NCBI GenBank assembly: GCA_002842035.1 | Contig: PHBP01000008.1 | Span: 1-64,000 of the forward strand | DNA length: 64,000 bases | Source: Candidatus Cloacimonetes bacterium HGW-Cloacimonetes-2 | Lineage (GTDB): Bacteria; Cloacimonadota; Cloacimonadia; Cloacimonadales; Cloacimonadaceae | Reading direction: 5' to 3' | Shown here: positions 1 to 8,261 of the stretch, piece after piece | Layout of the letters: each line of letters begins with the position of its first letter | How positions within the stretch are numbered: position 1 is the first letter of the stretch | Position numbers and translations under genes: made by a program | The notes under the pieces: model-generated | Database searches by the model: none | What the model saw: the letters and a program-made list of their open reading frames with translations, nothing else | Told to the model about the DNA's origin: nothing

Positions 1-186
1 ACAGATGCTCTCATTCGGTATTAGCCCAAGTTTCCCTGGGTTGTCCCCAATTTGAGGGTAGATAACCTACGCGTTACTCACCCGTTCGCCACTCTCAAGC
101 TCCCGAAGGAACTCTACCGTTCGACTTGCATGCCTAATCCACGCCGCCAGCGTTCGTCCTGAGCCAGGATCAAACTCTCCATCATT
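1..186 (-). rRNA. 16S ribosomal RNA, 5' end (partial, runs off the left edge)
   Basis: Read on the minus strand, positions 177 to 168 give GAGTTTGATC, the universal start of bacterial 16S, followed by CTGGCTCAGGACGAACGCTGG and then GTGGATTAGGCATGCAAGTCG. The mature 5' end should lie about 8-10 bases upstream of GAGTTTGATC, near 186. Only helices of the 5' domain are present; the rest lies outside the window. The variable bases after GCTGGCGGC suggest Cloacimonadota (inference from memory of that group, not a search). The gene is divergent from queC. Confidence 0.95.
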
Positions 187-745
187 AAATTATGATTTCG
201 AATCGAATTGATTTGGACTCGCTCAAACCTATATGGCACTCTATAAACTTTTTGAAAGATCATTTTGTATCTGCTCATCGCAAGCAGGTTTTGCCAGACT
301 CTTGATGGCCGTTTTTTTGTCAATAGCTTTTTTTAAGATTTCTTCATATTGGAGACAGATATTAATCTTAACAGGCTGCATAATATGCTATTAGGAAATC
401 GTAAAAAAATCCTCCGCCCCTGTTAATGAACCCGGAAACAGCCACGTGACTGGTCTCTGGAGAGCATACACAAAGCCAAGCACTACTACCAAAACGCGAA
501 AATACTCTGTGTATGATTGCGCGATTGCCGGATAATGGCTCTACAACACCGCTCCATATCACCTCCTTTTCAATTGATGGTCATCAAACACTTACAGCAA
601 GCCTGTTTCCTGTATCTTCATACAGGATTCAAGCAGGATTCAAGCAGGATACAAGCAGGATATCAAGCAGGGAGTGAGAAGAGGCTTGACACAAAAACAA
701 CAGTCCTGTAAGCAGCATCTAAATCTACAATATAAGGAAGGAATC
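187..745. other. rRNA leader/promoter region and gap before queC
   Basis: No convincing gene. The 16S leader lies on the minus strand; a perfect TTGACA sits at 323-318, but no good -10 hexamer follows at 16-18 bp, so the promoter assignment is weak. The right half (561-674) is a family A repeat, listed separately. A 64-codon minus-strand reading frame at 368-562 has no ribosome site or protein-like composition and is ignored. Confidence 0.5.
561..674 (+). repeat. Intergenic repeat family A, copy 1 (11-bp tandem units)
   Basis: Starts with CCTCCTTTTCAATTGA, a left end shared with the copies near 13.9, 20.6 and 53.2 kb. A hairpin CCTGTAT/ATACAGG (609-615 and 620-626, loop CTTC) leads directly into tandem units: GATTCAAGCAG at 626-636 and 637-647, GATACAAGCAG at 648-658, and a 12-base variant at 659-670. 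It ends near GGGAG at 670-674, so the ends are roughly inverted (CTCC...GGGAG). It lies just upstream of queC. Confidence 0.85.
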
Positions 746-1420
746 ATGCGCAGAGCAGTGGTTTTGGTCAGCGGAGGGATGGATAGTCTGGTTGCGGCTG
801 CAATCGCGGTCAAAGAATGCGAAGAAGTGAATTTCCTGCATATAGATTATGGGCAAACTACGATGTCCAAAGAGGCTGAGTGTTTTGAGGCGATGTGCGT
901 ACACTATATGCCTAAGCGCTCCAAAACGATAAAGATGATGTGGCTTTCGGAGATTGGCGGCTCGGCTCTTACGGACGAATCGATGCAGATAGAAGATCAT
1001 AGCGAGCTCAACGAGATACCCAATACTTATGTCCCCTTCCGTAATGCTAATTTGATCGGAGCAGCAGTGAGCTGGGCGGAAGTAATCAATGCCAGCCGAG
1101 TCTATATCGGTGCTGTGGAAGAGGATAGCTCCGGTTATCCGGATTGCAGGGAAGATTTCTTTAGAGCTTTGCAGCTTGCCATCGGTAAAGGAACCAAAAC
1201 CCCCAATCCAATAATGATCAGTACGCCTGTGCTGCATATGAGCAAAGCCCAAATCGTTAAGAAAGGGCTGGAACTGGGTGCGCCTTTTCAGCACTCCTGG
1301 AGCTGTTACCGGGACAACCAAATTGCCTGCGGCACCTGTGATAGCTGCTATCTGAGGTTGAAAGCCTTCAGAGAAGCCGGCATACACGATCCGATCCCCT
1401 ACAAAAATCAAGGAATATAA
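746..1420 (+). CDS. queC: 7-cyano-7-deazaguanine synthase (QueC)
   Basis: Converts 7-carboxy-7-deazaguanine, ammonia and ATP to preQ0, the precursor of queuosine in tRNA. The 224-residue protein opens with a PP-loop ATP-binding motif SGGMDS near residue 9 and ends with the zinc-binding cysteine cluster (SWSCYR, then CGTCDSC) typical of QueC. The ATG at 746 is chosen because AAGGAAGGA lies 5-10 bases upstream; an in-frame start further up would fall in the repeat region. The asparaginase gene follows without a gap (TAA then ATG), so the two are probably cotranscribed. No other queuosine genes are nearby and no preQ1 riboswitch is recognisable upstream. Confidence 0.95.
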   Translation: MRRAVVLVSGGMDSLVAAAIAVKECEEVNFLHIDYGQTTMSKEAECFEAMCVHYMPKRSKTIKMMWLSEIGGSALTDESMQIEDHSELNEIPNTYVPFRNANLIGAAVSWAEVINASRVYIGAVEEDSSGYPDCREDFFRALQLAIGKGTKTPNPIMISTPVLHMSKAQIVKKGLELGAPFQHSWSCYRDNQIACGTCDSCYLRLKAFREAGIHDPIPYKNQGI

Positions 1421-2395
1421 ATGAAGAAGATCCTAATCATTCTCACCGGTGGCACAATTGCAATGAAGGCATCCGGCAATCTGGGCGTGGTGCCGACCAG
1501 TGACTTTGCCCAGTTCATAAAGTCATTTCCCCAATTGGAGAGCGTTGCTGATGTGGACGTCTGGGAATATTCCAATATCCCCAGCCCTTATATGACGCCG
1601 GAGATGATGTTTGGTCTTGCCAAGGATCTCGATCTCAAGATAGTGGATTATGATGGCGTAGTGATCACGCATGGCACGGATACTTTGGAAGAAACAGCTT
1701 TTCTTTGCGATCTGGTGCTCACGACACGCAAACCGGTCGTCTTTACGGCAGCAATGCGCAGCGGAAGCGATCTGGGACTGGATGGACCGCGTAATATCAT
1801 CGGTGCGGTAAGAGTCGCCAGCGATATCGAATCGTATGACAAGGGCGTTTTAGTAGTAATGAACGACGAAATCCACACTGCCAGGGACGTCGTAAAAAGT
1901 GATTCAGGCAAGGTGGGAGCTTTTACTTCCCCGGGGTATGGGCCACTGGGAATAGTCGATCCGGATCGCATAGTTTATCACCGCTCCAGCCACTACCGGG
2001 AAAACGTCTGGACCGATAAACTCGATACGAATATTGATTTGATCAAGGCTTCGGCAGGCATCGACGGCAGATACATCCGCTGTTCGATAGAGCATAATGC
2101 CAAAGCTATCGTAATTGAAGCATTCGGCAGGGGTAACCTGCCAAACTATCTGATTCCCGATATCGATAAAGCGATCGAGGCCGGGATCCTGGTTGTCATC
2201 AGCACCAGGACATTCACCGGCAGGGTCTTGCCGGAATACGGATATGAAGGTGGCGGAAAGGATCTGGAAGATCGGGGAGCTTTACTGGCTGGAGATCTCA
2301 AAGGCAACAAAGTACGGCTTAAACTGATGGCGCTATTTGGCAAATACGGCAATGCCGATACGGTGAAACGTTTCTTTCTGCAGAACCGGGACTAA
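1421..2395 (+). CDS. ansA: Type I L-asparaginase family protein
   Basis: Predicted cytoplasmic asparaginase (L-asparagine to aspartate and ammonia). The 324-residue protein begins with the family signature ILTGGTIAMK, where the first catalytic threonine lies, and contains THGTDTLEETAF around residues 84-95, the second catalytic Thr-Asp pair. There is no signal peptide. Length fits the AnsA/GatD-like asparaginase fold. It starts at the ATG directly after the queC stop and its stop codon overlaps by 4 bp the stop of the convergent radical SAM gene. Substrate could also be another amide, as the superfamily is shared with GatD; asparaginase is more likely because no GatE partner is present. Confidence 0.88.
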   Translation: MKKILIILTGGTIAMKASGNLGVVPTSDFAQFIKSFPQLESVADVDVWEYSNIPSPYMTPEMMFGLAKDLDLKIVDYDGVVITHGTDTLEETAFLCDLVLTTRKPVVFTAAMRSGSDLGLDGPRNIIGAVRVASDIESYDKGVLVVMNDEIHTARDVVKSDSGKVGAFTSPGYGPLGIVDPDRIVYHRSSHYRENVWTDKLDTNIDLIKASAGIDGRYIRCSIEHNAKAIVIEAFGRGNLPNYLIPDIDKAIEAGILVVISTRTFTGRVLPEYGYEGGGKDLEDRGALLAGDLKGNKVRLKLMALFGKYGNADTVKRFFLQNRD

Positions 2396-4833
2396 CTATA
2401 TATAAAACGTATCCTGCTAATCTCAAAGCTATAAAGAATCTTGCGGGATAGCCCCAGGATGCTCTCCAGAATGCCAAACAGGGATGGACTCTGTAAGTCT
2501 TTGGTGATCAGTATCTCATTGCCTTCCAGACTAATCTCCGTGATGATGAGGCTAAGATTGTAGGTCTTTTCCCGCTTCTCGGTTTTCTTTGTATAAGGAT
2601 GGGAATCGCGGCTGCGGAATAAGGCGATAGAGGATGCAACCTGATCGGCAAACAATGGATTGATTAGCACTCTGAGCTCTTCCGCAACAGGTAACATAGC
2701 CTTGGTGCCAGTCTTTTCCACGCGTATTATCTGGAAATCCGGGATCTTGATCTCTGCGAATTTATCTGCGATGATTTGAACTGCGTAAGGCTCAAAATAC
2801 GATACGTCAAAGTACTCTTCCTCACCGTTGATGCCAAGAGGCAGGGGTGGCGAAAGGCTTACTTTGGGATGGGGATTGAAGCCCTGGGTAAAGACGGTCT
2901 CCAGTTTGAGCGATGATATCCACCTAAATAGCATCCGCATCCAGTCCAGATGGGCAATAAAGCGCAGGATGCCGGTCTTGCGGTAGAAAACTCGATAGTG
3001 ATGCTGGTCTTGCAAGCGGCGAGCTGTGTCTATTGGCTCAATCTTCTGTCTTGCGGGTTTAAGGTCAATCGGGCTGGCAGAAACGGTTGCAGTCTTGTCA
3101 TCACAAGCTCCGCACATACTGCACAATTCGCGGCAATCCTCGGTGGTCTCCTCCGCCAAAGCTCTTTGAAGCTCGATCAATAGAAAGCTCTTGCAGACTC
3201 CGGTATCCACGAAATCCCAAGCCAAGTGGTCTTCGGTCTCGATGCGATCGAGAACAACTGCAAGATCAAGGTCCATCTCCCGGGCAGCATCTTCCCAGCG
3301 GGAATAACTAAAAGATTCGTTCCAGCCATCATAGATAGCGCCATTACGCCAGGCTTTGTGGATCAATTCCGAGATCTTGGCATCACCACGGCTGATGATG
3401 GCTTCCAGCTTGGAGCTCTCAAGATTGTGGTAACGTATCTTGATATTGCGCTGCTTATTGTAGTGGTGTTTGACTCTCAGGATACGGGAAAGGCTTTGTT
3501 CCAGAGGCGCAAAAGCTTCCCACTGGAAGGGAGTAAATGGCTTTGGCACAAAAGGAGAAAGGGTAACATTGATTTGTAGCCTGCCTCTGCCCAAGCGGTT
3601 TATCTTGCCAATCAGATCGATGATTCCATCGATATCTTCCTCTGTCTCGGTAGGGAGTCCGATCATAAAGTAGAGCTTGATCTTCTGCCAACCCAGCGAG
3701 ATAGCCGTCTCGATCCCTTTGAGGATGGATTCCTCGGTAAGATTCTTGTTGATCACGTCCCGGAGGCGCTGCGAACCGGCTTCGGGAGCAATGGTGAGCC
3801 CCTCTCTACCGAGGTCTTTGAGGCTGGTTACCAGCTCGTCATCCAGAGAATCAACCCTTAGAGAAGGCAGAGAAACGTGTGTCTGGTCTGTATCGAGAGT
3901 ATTAAGCAGATTTAGTAAGAGCGGCTTGATGCAGGAGTAATCGCTGGATGATAGCGAGATCAAGCCAGCTTCATCCCAGCCTGTCTGGCGAGTCTCACGC
4001 AGCAGCTCCTCAAGTATGTCGTCTGCATTGCGCTCCCTGACCGGACGGTAGAAGTATCCTGCGTGGCAGAATCTGCAACCCCGGGAGCAACCTCGCATAA
4101 TCTCCGCGACATAGCGGTTGTGTGTAGCCAATTGCCAGGACATTATCTGCGGACTATGCAGCGCATTCCCTTCGTGAAACAAGCTGTACTTTCTTGCTTT
4201 GATGGTCTTTGAAGGGTTCAAGCCGTGAATAGATGGCACATAGCAGGATTCAAGCCCGGATAGTCTGAGCAGCCTGCTTTCCTTGTCCGGACAAGCTCTC
4301 AGTATCTCTGCAATCTCCACAATGGCTTCTTCTGCCTCTCCAATAAAGAAGACATCTATAAAAGACGACAAAGGCAGAGGATTAGTAGCACAAGGTCCAC
4401 CTGCCATAACAATCGGACAATCAGTTCCTCTCTGGGCTGCAAGGACAGGTATCCCTGCAATATCCAGCATCTCCAGTATATTGGTAAAGGTGAGTTCACT
4501 CTGCAGAGTAAGGCCCAAAAGATCAAAATCTCTTACCAGCAATCTGCTTTCCAAGCCCCAAAGCGGCAGCTCTTCTTCCCGCATCAGCTTGATCATATCC
4601 AGCCAGGGCAGATAGACCCGATCCGCCATCGCCCAATCAAGACGGTTGATGATTGAGTACAGGATCTTAAGGCCAAGGTGAGAGACACCCAGTTCGTAAA
4701 GATCAGGAAAAGCCAGGCAGATACGGACGTCAACGTTATTAGGATCTTTGTGGACGGCATTGATCTCGTTATCAATATAGCGCGAGGGTTTTTCCACCAA
4801 AGGCAGAATGGAATTGATGTCTATTTGGTTCAT
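2392..4833 (-). CDS. Radical SAM protein fused to a DUF2344 domain (TIGR03960/TIGR03936 type)
   Basis: An 813-residue cytoplasmic protein. The N-terminal third resembles a B12-binding-like domain; the middle has a radical SAM core with the cluster motif RGCSRGCRFCHAGY near residues 251-264; the last roughly 210 residues match the DUF2344 family (ILRFIAHLDWMR and TQGFNPHPKVSLSPPLPLG). In many bacteria these are two adjacent genes near ribosomal or RNase E/G genes; here they are one polypeptide. Function is unknown; a role in RNA or protein modification has been suggested for the family. It lies 2 bp downstream of nrdG in the same operon. Family placement is strong, activity is not known. Confidence 0.85.
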   Translation of the reverse strand: MNQIDINSILPLVEKPSRYIDNEINAVHKDPNNVDVRICLAFPDLYELGVSHLGLKILYSIINRLDWAMADRVYLPWLDMIKLMREEELPLWGLESRLLVRDFDLLGLTLQSELTFTNILEMLDIAGIPVLAAQRGTDCPIVMAGGPCATNPLPLSSFIDVFFIGEAEEAIVEIAEILRACPDKESRLLRLSGLESCYVPSIHGLNPSKTIKARKYSLFHEGNALHSPQIMSWQLATHNRYVAEIMRGCSRGCRFCHAGYFYRPVRERNADDILEELLRETRQTGWDEAGLISLSSSDYSCIKPLLLNLLNTLDTDQTHVSLPSLRVDSLDDELVTSLKDLGREGLTIAPEAGSQRLRDVINKNLTEESILKGIETAISLGWQKIKLYFMIGLPTETEEDIDGIIDLIGKINRLGRGRLQINVTLSPFVPKPFTPFQWEAFAPLEQSLSRILRVKHHYNKQRNIKIRYHNLESSKLEAIISRGDAKISELIHKAWRNGAIYDGWNESFSYSRWEDAAREMDLDLAVVLDRIETEDHLAWDFVDTGVCKSFLLIELQRALAEETTEDCRELCSMCGACDDKTATVSASPIDLKPARQKIEPIDTARRLQDQHHYRVFYRKTGILRFIAHLDWMRMLFRWISSLKLETVFTQGFNPHPKVSLSPPLPLGINGEEEYFDVSYFEPYAVQIIADKFAEIKIPDFQIIRVEKTGTKAMLPVAEELRVLINPLFADQVASSIALFRSRDSHPYTKKTEKREKTYNLSLIITEISLEGNEILITKDLQSPSLFGILESILGLSRKILYSFEISRIRFIYS

Positions 4834-4835
4834 AT

Positions 4836-5576
4836 TTATAATGATCTAATACGTATTTTAATCTTGTTATCCTTGCCCCACCGGACAAAGTCCTTGCCGA
4901 CAGGATCATCAGAGAGATGCGGAAAAACGCTTTCTATCTGCTTGTTATCGGGCTCACCAAGCTGAATGAGTGTATCGTTGTAGCGGCATTGCTGGATATA
5001 ATACTTGTCACCGGGGTGCAGTAGGCTCTTGATTTGATCAATATCGCTCCATCCAAGGAGCTTGTCAAAAAGAGTAGTACGATACTCATAGTCGAGCCCG
5101 CTATTCCTGATAATATCCATCGATTCCCTGATCAAGGAACCGTCTATCGGTACTTGAGTGACCACAGGATACAGATGCATCGGTGCTTTGAGATCCATAG
5201 CGACATAATCGATCAATCCCAGATTGATCAATTCACTTAGCACCTCGGGCTTTGAGCCATTGGTATCAAGCTTGATGACATAGTCCATCGCCTTAACCTT
5301 GCGGATAAAGGGCAGCAGAGCTTTCTGCAAAGTTGGCTCTCCACCGGTGATTGTGACAGCGCCGAGCCTGCCTTTGCGCTGCTTTAGGAATGCTAATATT
5401 TCTTCTTCCGGGATTGTCTGCTGGTAGCGCAGAGGATCCACCAGGTCAGGATTGTGGCAATAGGGGCAACGGAAGTTGCAGCCTTGGGTAAAGACAATCG
5501 CCGATAGCTTCCCAGGATAATCCAAGAGCGAAAATCTTTGAAAACCGCCTATGATCACCGATGCAAGCCCTTTCAA
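4836..5576 (-). CDS. nrdG: Anaerobic ribonucleoside-triphosphate reductase activating protein (NrdG)
   Basis: Radical SAM activase that installs the glycyl radical on NrdD. The 246-residue protein has the [4Fe-4S] cysteine motif in TQGCNFRCPYCHNPDLV (residues about 30-46) and a GGEPTL motif near 79-84 that binds SAM. The long form (about 230-250 residues) is the one commonly paired with class III reductases outside enterobacteria. The start codon overlaps the nrdD stop (ATGA), implying translational coupling and equal dosage. Confidence 0.93.
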   Translation of the reverse strand: MKGLASVIIGGFQRFSLLDYPGKLSAIVFTQGCNFRCPYCHNPDLVDPLRYQQTIPEEEILAFLKQRKGRLGAVTITGGEPTLQKALLPFIRKVKAMDYVIKLDTNGSKPEVLSELINLGLIDYVAMDLKAPMHLYPVVTQVPIDGSLIRESMDIIRNSGLDYEYRTTLFDKLLGWSDIDQIKSLLHPGDKYYIQQCRYNDTLIQLGEPDNKQIESVFPHLSDDPVGKDFVRWGKDNKIKIRIRSL

Positions 5577-7708
5577 TTCCCGGCAGTCTTCTCAATACTG
5601 CTCTTTTGCCGGCTTTCGGGATTAGGATGTGCGACCGTATCGAAATTTGTCCGAAGCTTAAATTCCGCTTTCTTACCTTCGTTCCATTGTGATATAGGCC
5701 TTAAATAACCTACTATCCGCGAATATACTTCCGTCCTGGTCTGGCATTTGGGACAAGCCGGAATCTCACCATCCAGATAGCCGTGCACTGGGCAAATACT
5801 AAAGGTCGGTGAGAACGTAAAATATGGCAGGTGGTAATGGCTGCAAATGCTCTTGACCAGTTCCCGGATGCTCTTTCCGTGCTCGACGCGTTCTCCACCA
5901 AAGATATGCAGGACTGTCCCACCGGTATATTTGGTCTGGAGCTCATCCTGCAGCTCCAATACCTCAAAGATATCATCAGAGTAATTCACCGGCAACTGAG
6001 TCGAATTGGTATAAAATGGAGTATCGCCTTCCGGATTGGCGCTGGTGATGCGAGGAAACATCTTCTTGTCCAATAGAGCCAGGCGGTAGCTGGTACCCTC
6101 AGCCGGAGTAGCTTCCAGATTGTAGTTATTACCGCTATCTTCCTGAAAGCTGATCAGCCGCTCACGCAGATAATCCATCACCTTGAGAGAGAACTTTCTG
6201 CCTGTATCTGTGCCAATATTTTCTCCAAGGAAGTTCACGCAAGCTTCGTTCATTCCGATGATTCCAATCGTCGAGAAGTGGTTTTTCCAATACTGTTCAA
6301 AGCGCTCGTATATGGAATGCAGATAGTACTTTGTATAAGGATAGAGCCCGCTTAAGGTGTAACGCTCCAGTACCTTGCGCTTGATTTCGAGAGAACTGCG
6401 TGCCTGCTCGAGGACATCATCCAGTCGCTTGAAGAAATCTGCTTCATCTTTGGCTAGAAAACCGATTCTGGGCAGATTGAGAGTGACCACTCCGATCGAT
6501 CCGGTGAGCGGATTAGCCCCAAACAGCCCTCCCCCACGCGCTTCCAGCTTCCTGGTATCCAAGCGCAGACGGCAACACATAGACCTTGCGTCATTGGGAT
6601 CCATATCGCTATTGACAAAGTTTGAGAAATACGGAATGCCATATTTGGCAGTCACTTGCCAGAGGTAATCCAGAGTCGGATTCTCCCAATCAAAGTCTTT
6701 TGTGATATTATATGTCGGTATCGGGAAGGTAAAGACGCGTCCCTTGGCATCGCCCTCGATCATCACCTCCAAAAAGGCTTTGTTGACCATATCGATCTCC
6801 GGCTGGAAATCCCCGTAAGTCTTGTCCTGAGGCTCTCCACCGATAATGACCGGGCTATCCTTGTAAATATCAGGCGGGAACAAATCCATCGTGATATTGG
6901 TAAAAGGCGTCTGGAAACCCACTCTGGTAGGCACATTGATGTTAAAGACAAACTCTTGCAGAGCCTGCTTCACATCTTCATAAGAAAGCTTGTCATAATG
7001 CACAAAAGGAGCTAAAAGCGTATCAAAACTGGAAAAAGCCTGCGCGCCTGCCGCCTCTCCCTGAAGTGTATAAAAGAAATTGACGATCTGCCCCAGAGCA
7101 CTGCGGAAATGCTTTGCCGGAGCGCTCTCCACCTTGCCTTCCGCTCCACAAAAGCCCTTGAGCAAAAGATCCATCAGATCCCAGCCCACGCAGTAAACCG
7201 AAAGCTGACCCAGATCGTGGATATGAATATCGCCGGTTACGTGCGCCTGACGGATCTCCGGAGGATATATCTTGTTGAGCCAATAGGTTTTGCTTACTTC
7301 TGCCGCAATGTAGTTGTTCAATCCTTGCAGCGAATATGCCATATTGGAGTTTTCATTAACCTGCCAATCCAGCTTCTCTAGATACTGATCAATCAACTGC
7401 ACGCCGGCTTTGGAAGCCAATTCTCTCAGGCGATTGTGCTGATCTCTATATATAATGTAAGCCTTGGCTGTTTTTTTGTAGGGAGATGCGAGCAGCACTT
7501 CCTCGACGATATCCTGGATCTTCTCAACCTCTGGAATTTCATCATCTATGAGCTGAATAATCAGATTCAATACCCGCATGGCCAGAACGTCTGCAACGTC
7601 CCTGCCAAACTCGCCCGTAGCCTTGCCTGCCTTGTTGATTGCCACAGCAATCTTCTCTTTGTCAAAAGACACAATATGACCGTTGCGTTTCCGTATCTTC
7701 GAAAACAT
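5573..7708 (-). CDS. nrdD: Anaerobic (class III) ribonucleoside-triphosphate reductase (NrdD)
   Basis: Makes deoxyribonucleotides without oxygen. The 711-residue protein has an N-terminal ATP-cone (residues about 2-90, start MFSKIRKRNGHIVSFDKEKI), the large catalytic barrel, a C-terminal zinc ribbon (CPVHGY...CPKC around 640-655) and the glycyl-radical loop RIVGYLRP with the radical glycine near residue 667. GGAGGATCGG precedes the ATG. Overlaps nrdG by 4 bp. Upstream DNA has an AT-rich partial palindrome (AACAT, ATA, ATGTT near 7743-7755) that could be a -10 region or operator; a standard NrdR box is not visible. The sole reductase in the window, fitting anaerobic life. Confidence 0.95.
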   Translation of the reverse strand: MFSKIRKRNGHIVSFDKEKIAVAINKAGKATGEFGRDVADVLAMRVLNLIIQLIDDEIPEVEKIQDIVEEVLLASPYKKTAKAYIIYRDQHNRLRELASKAGVQLIDQYLEKLDWQVNENSNMAYSLQGLNNYIAAEVSKTYWLNKIYPPEIRQAHVTGDIHIHDLGQLSVYCVGWDLMDLLLKGFCGAEGKVESAPAKHFRSALGQIVNFFYTLQGEAAGAQAFSSFDTLLAPFVHYDKLSYEDVKQALQEFVFNINVPTRVGFQTPFTNITMDLFPPDIYKDSPVIIGGEPQDKTYGDFQPEIDMVNKAFLEVMIEGDAKGRVFTFPIPTYNITKDFDWENPTLDYLWQVTAKYGIPYFSNFVNSDMDPNDARSMCCRLRLDTRKLEARGGGLFGANPLTGSIGVVTLNLPRIGFLAKDEADFFKRLDDVLEQARSSLEIKRKVLERYTLSGLYPYTKYYLHSIYERFEQYWKNHFSTIGIIGMNEACVNFLGENIGTDTGRKFSLKVMDYLRERLISFQEDSGNNYNLEATPAEGTSYRLALLDKKMFPRITSANPEGDTPFYTNSTQLPVNYSDDIFEVLELQDELQTKYTGGTVLHIFGGERVEHGKSIRELVKSICSHYHLPYFTFSPTFSICPVHGYLDGEIPACPKCQTRTEVYSRIVGYLRPISQWNEGKKAEFKLRTNFDTVAHPNPESRQKSSIEKTAGN

Positions 7709-8100
7709 CCGATCCTCCTTCTATCAAATCCATAATTTATTTTAACATATAATGTTAGCTTACTCAAGACGGAATTCCCAAATTAAGCAAGACATACATA
7801 AGTTTAATTCTGACAGAACTTGTGAATCTGTCAAGACAATAAAAGCTGAAAAACAGAGGTTTTTTGACCCTAATCAATGCGAACTGACAGTCCTGATAAT
7901 GCTTATGAGCCTGAAGGCTATTTTGTTGATTTTTATACCAATTATCCTAATCTTCTGTTATGCAGGAAATTCCGGATTGGAGGGTGATAAACTACATTAA
8001 GCTCTGATCCCGGGAACACCTATATTCAAGCTAATACACCCCATTACCGAGTACTTTTTCCACATATTTCTATGCCAGCTTGCTGCTTGAACGGCCAGGT

Positions 8101-8148
8101 GATCCCCTTGTGATCCCCTTGTGATTCCCTAGTGGCGACAAGGGAATC
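8101..8148 (+). repeat. Intergenic repeat family B, copy 1
   Basis: Three direct 11-bp units (GATCCCCTTGT at 8101-8111 and 8112-8122, GATTCCCTAGT at 8123-8133), a 4-base loop GGCG, then one inverted unit ACAAGGGAATC (8138-8148). The third unit and the inverted unit can pair with a single mismatch to make a hairpin. The same plan is found at 43.87 and 60.0 kb. Confidence 0.88.
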
Positions 8149-8212
8149 TCCAGTGGAGTGCCTGTGTGTTACCGGAGATTTCAATAGGAGCGTATAAGGC
8201 AAAAGAAATAAA

Positions 8213-8237
8213 GTCCGGGCTCAGAAAGAACCCGGAC
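8213..8237 (-). terminator. Rho-independent terminator of the MBOAT/SGNH operon
   Basis: GTCCGGG (8213-8219) and CCCGGAC (8231-8237) form a 7-bp GC-rich stem; on the minus strand it is followed by the T-rich stretch TTTATTTCTTTT. It lies 25-50 bp after the MBOAT stop codon. Confidence 0.75.
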
Positions 8238-8261
8238 GTACGATATTATTAAGCTAAAGTC

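Larger units (their letters stand above)
7709..8261. other. Gene-free stretch upstream of nrdD
   Basis: No supported gene. It holds the nrdD promoter side, a 7-bp inverted repeat TGACAGA/TCTGTCA (7811-7817 and 7827-7833) of unknown meaning, a family B repeat (8101-8148) and the terminator of the MBOAT operon (8213-8237). An 82-codon plus-strand frame at 7752-8000 lacks a ribosome site and overlaps the nrdD control region, so it is not called. Confidence 0.5.

Noticed and set aside
561-745. preQ1 riboswitch before queC
   Set aside because: The region is a family A repeat; no preQ1-I/II pattern is visible.
725-1411. 228-codon frame opposite queC
   Set aside because: Antisense shadow; QueC motifs are intact on the plus strand.
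7752-8000. 82-codon frame upstream of nrdD
   Set aside because: No ribosome site, overlaps the control region; the hydrophobic stretch alone is not enough.
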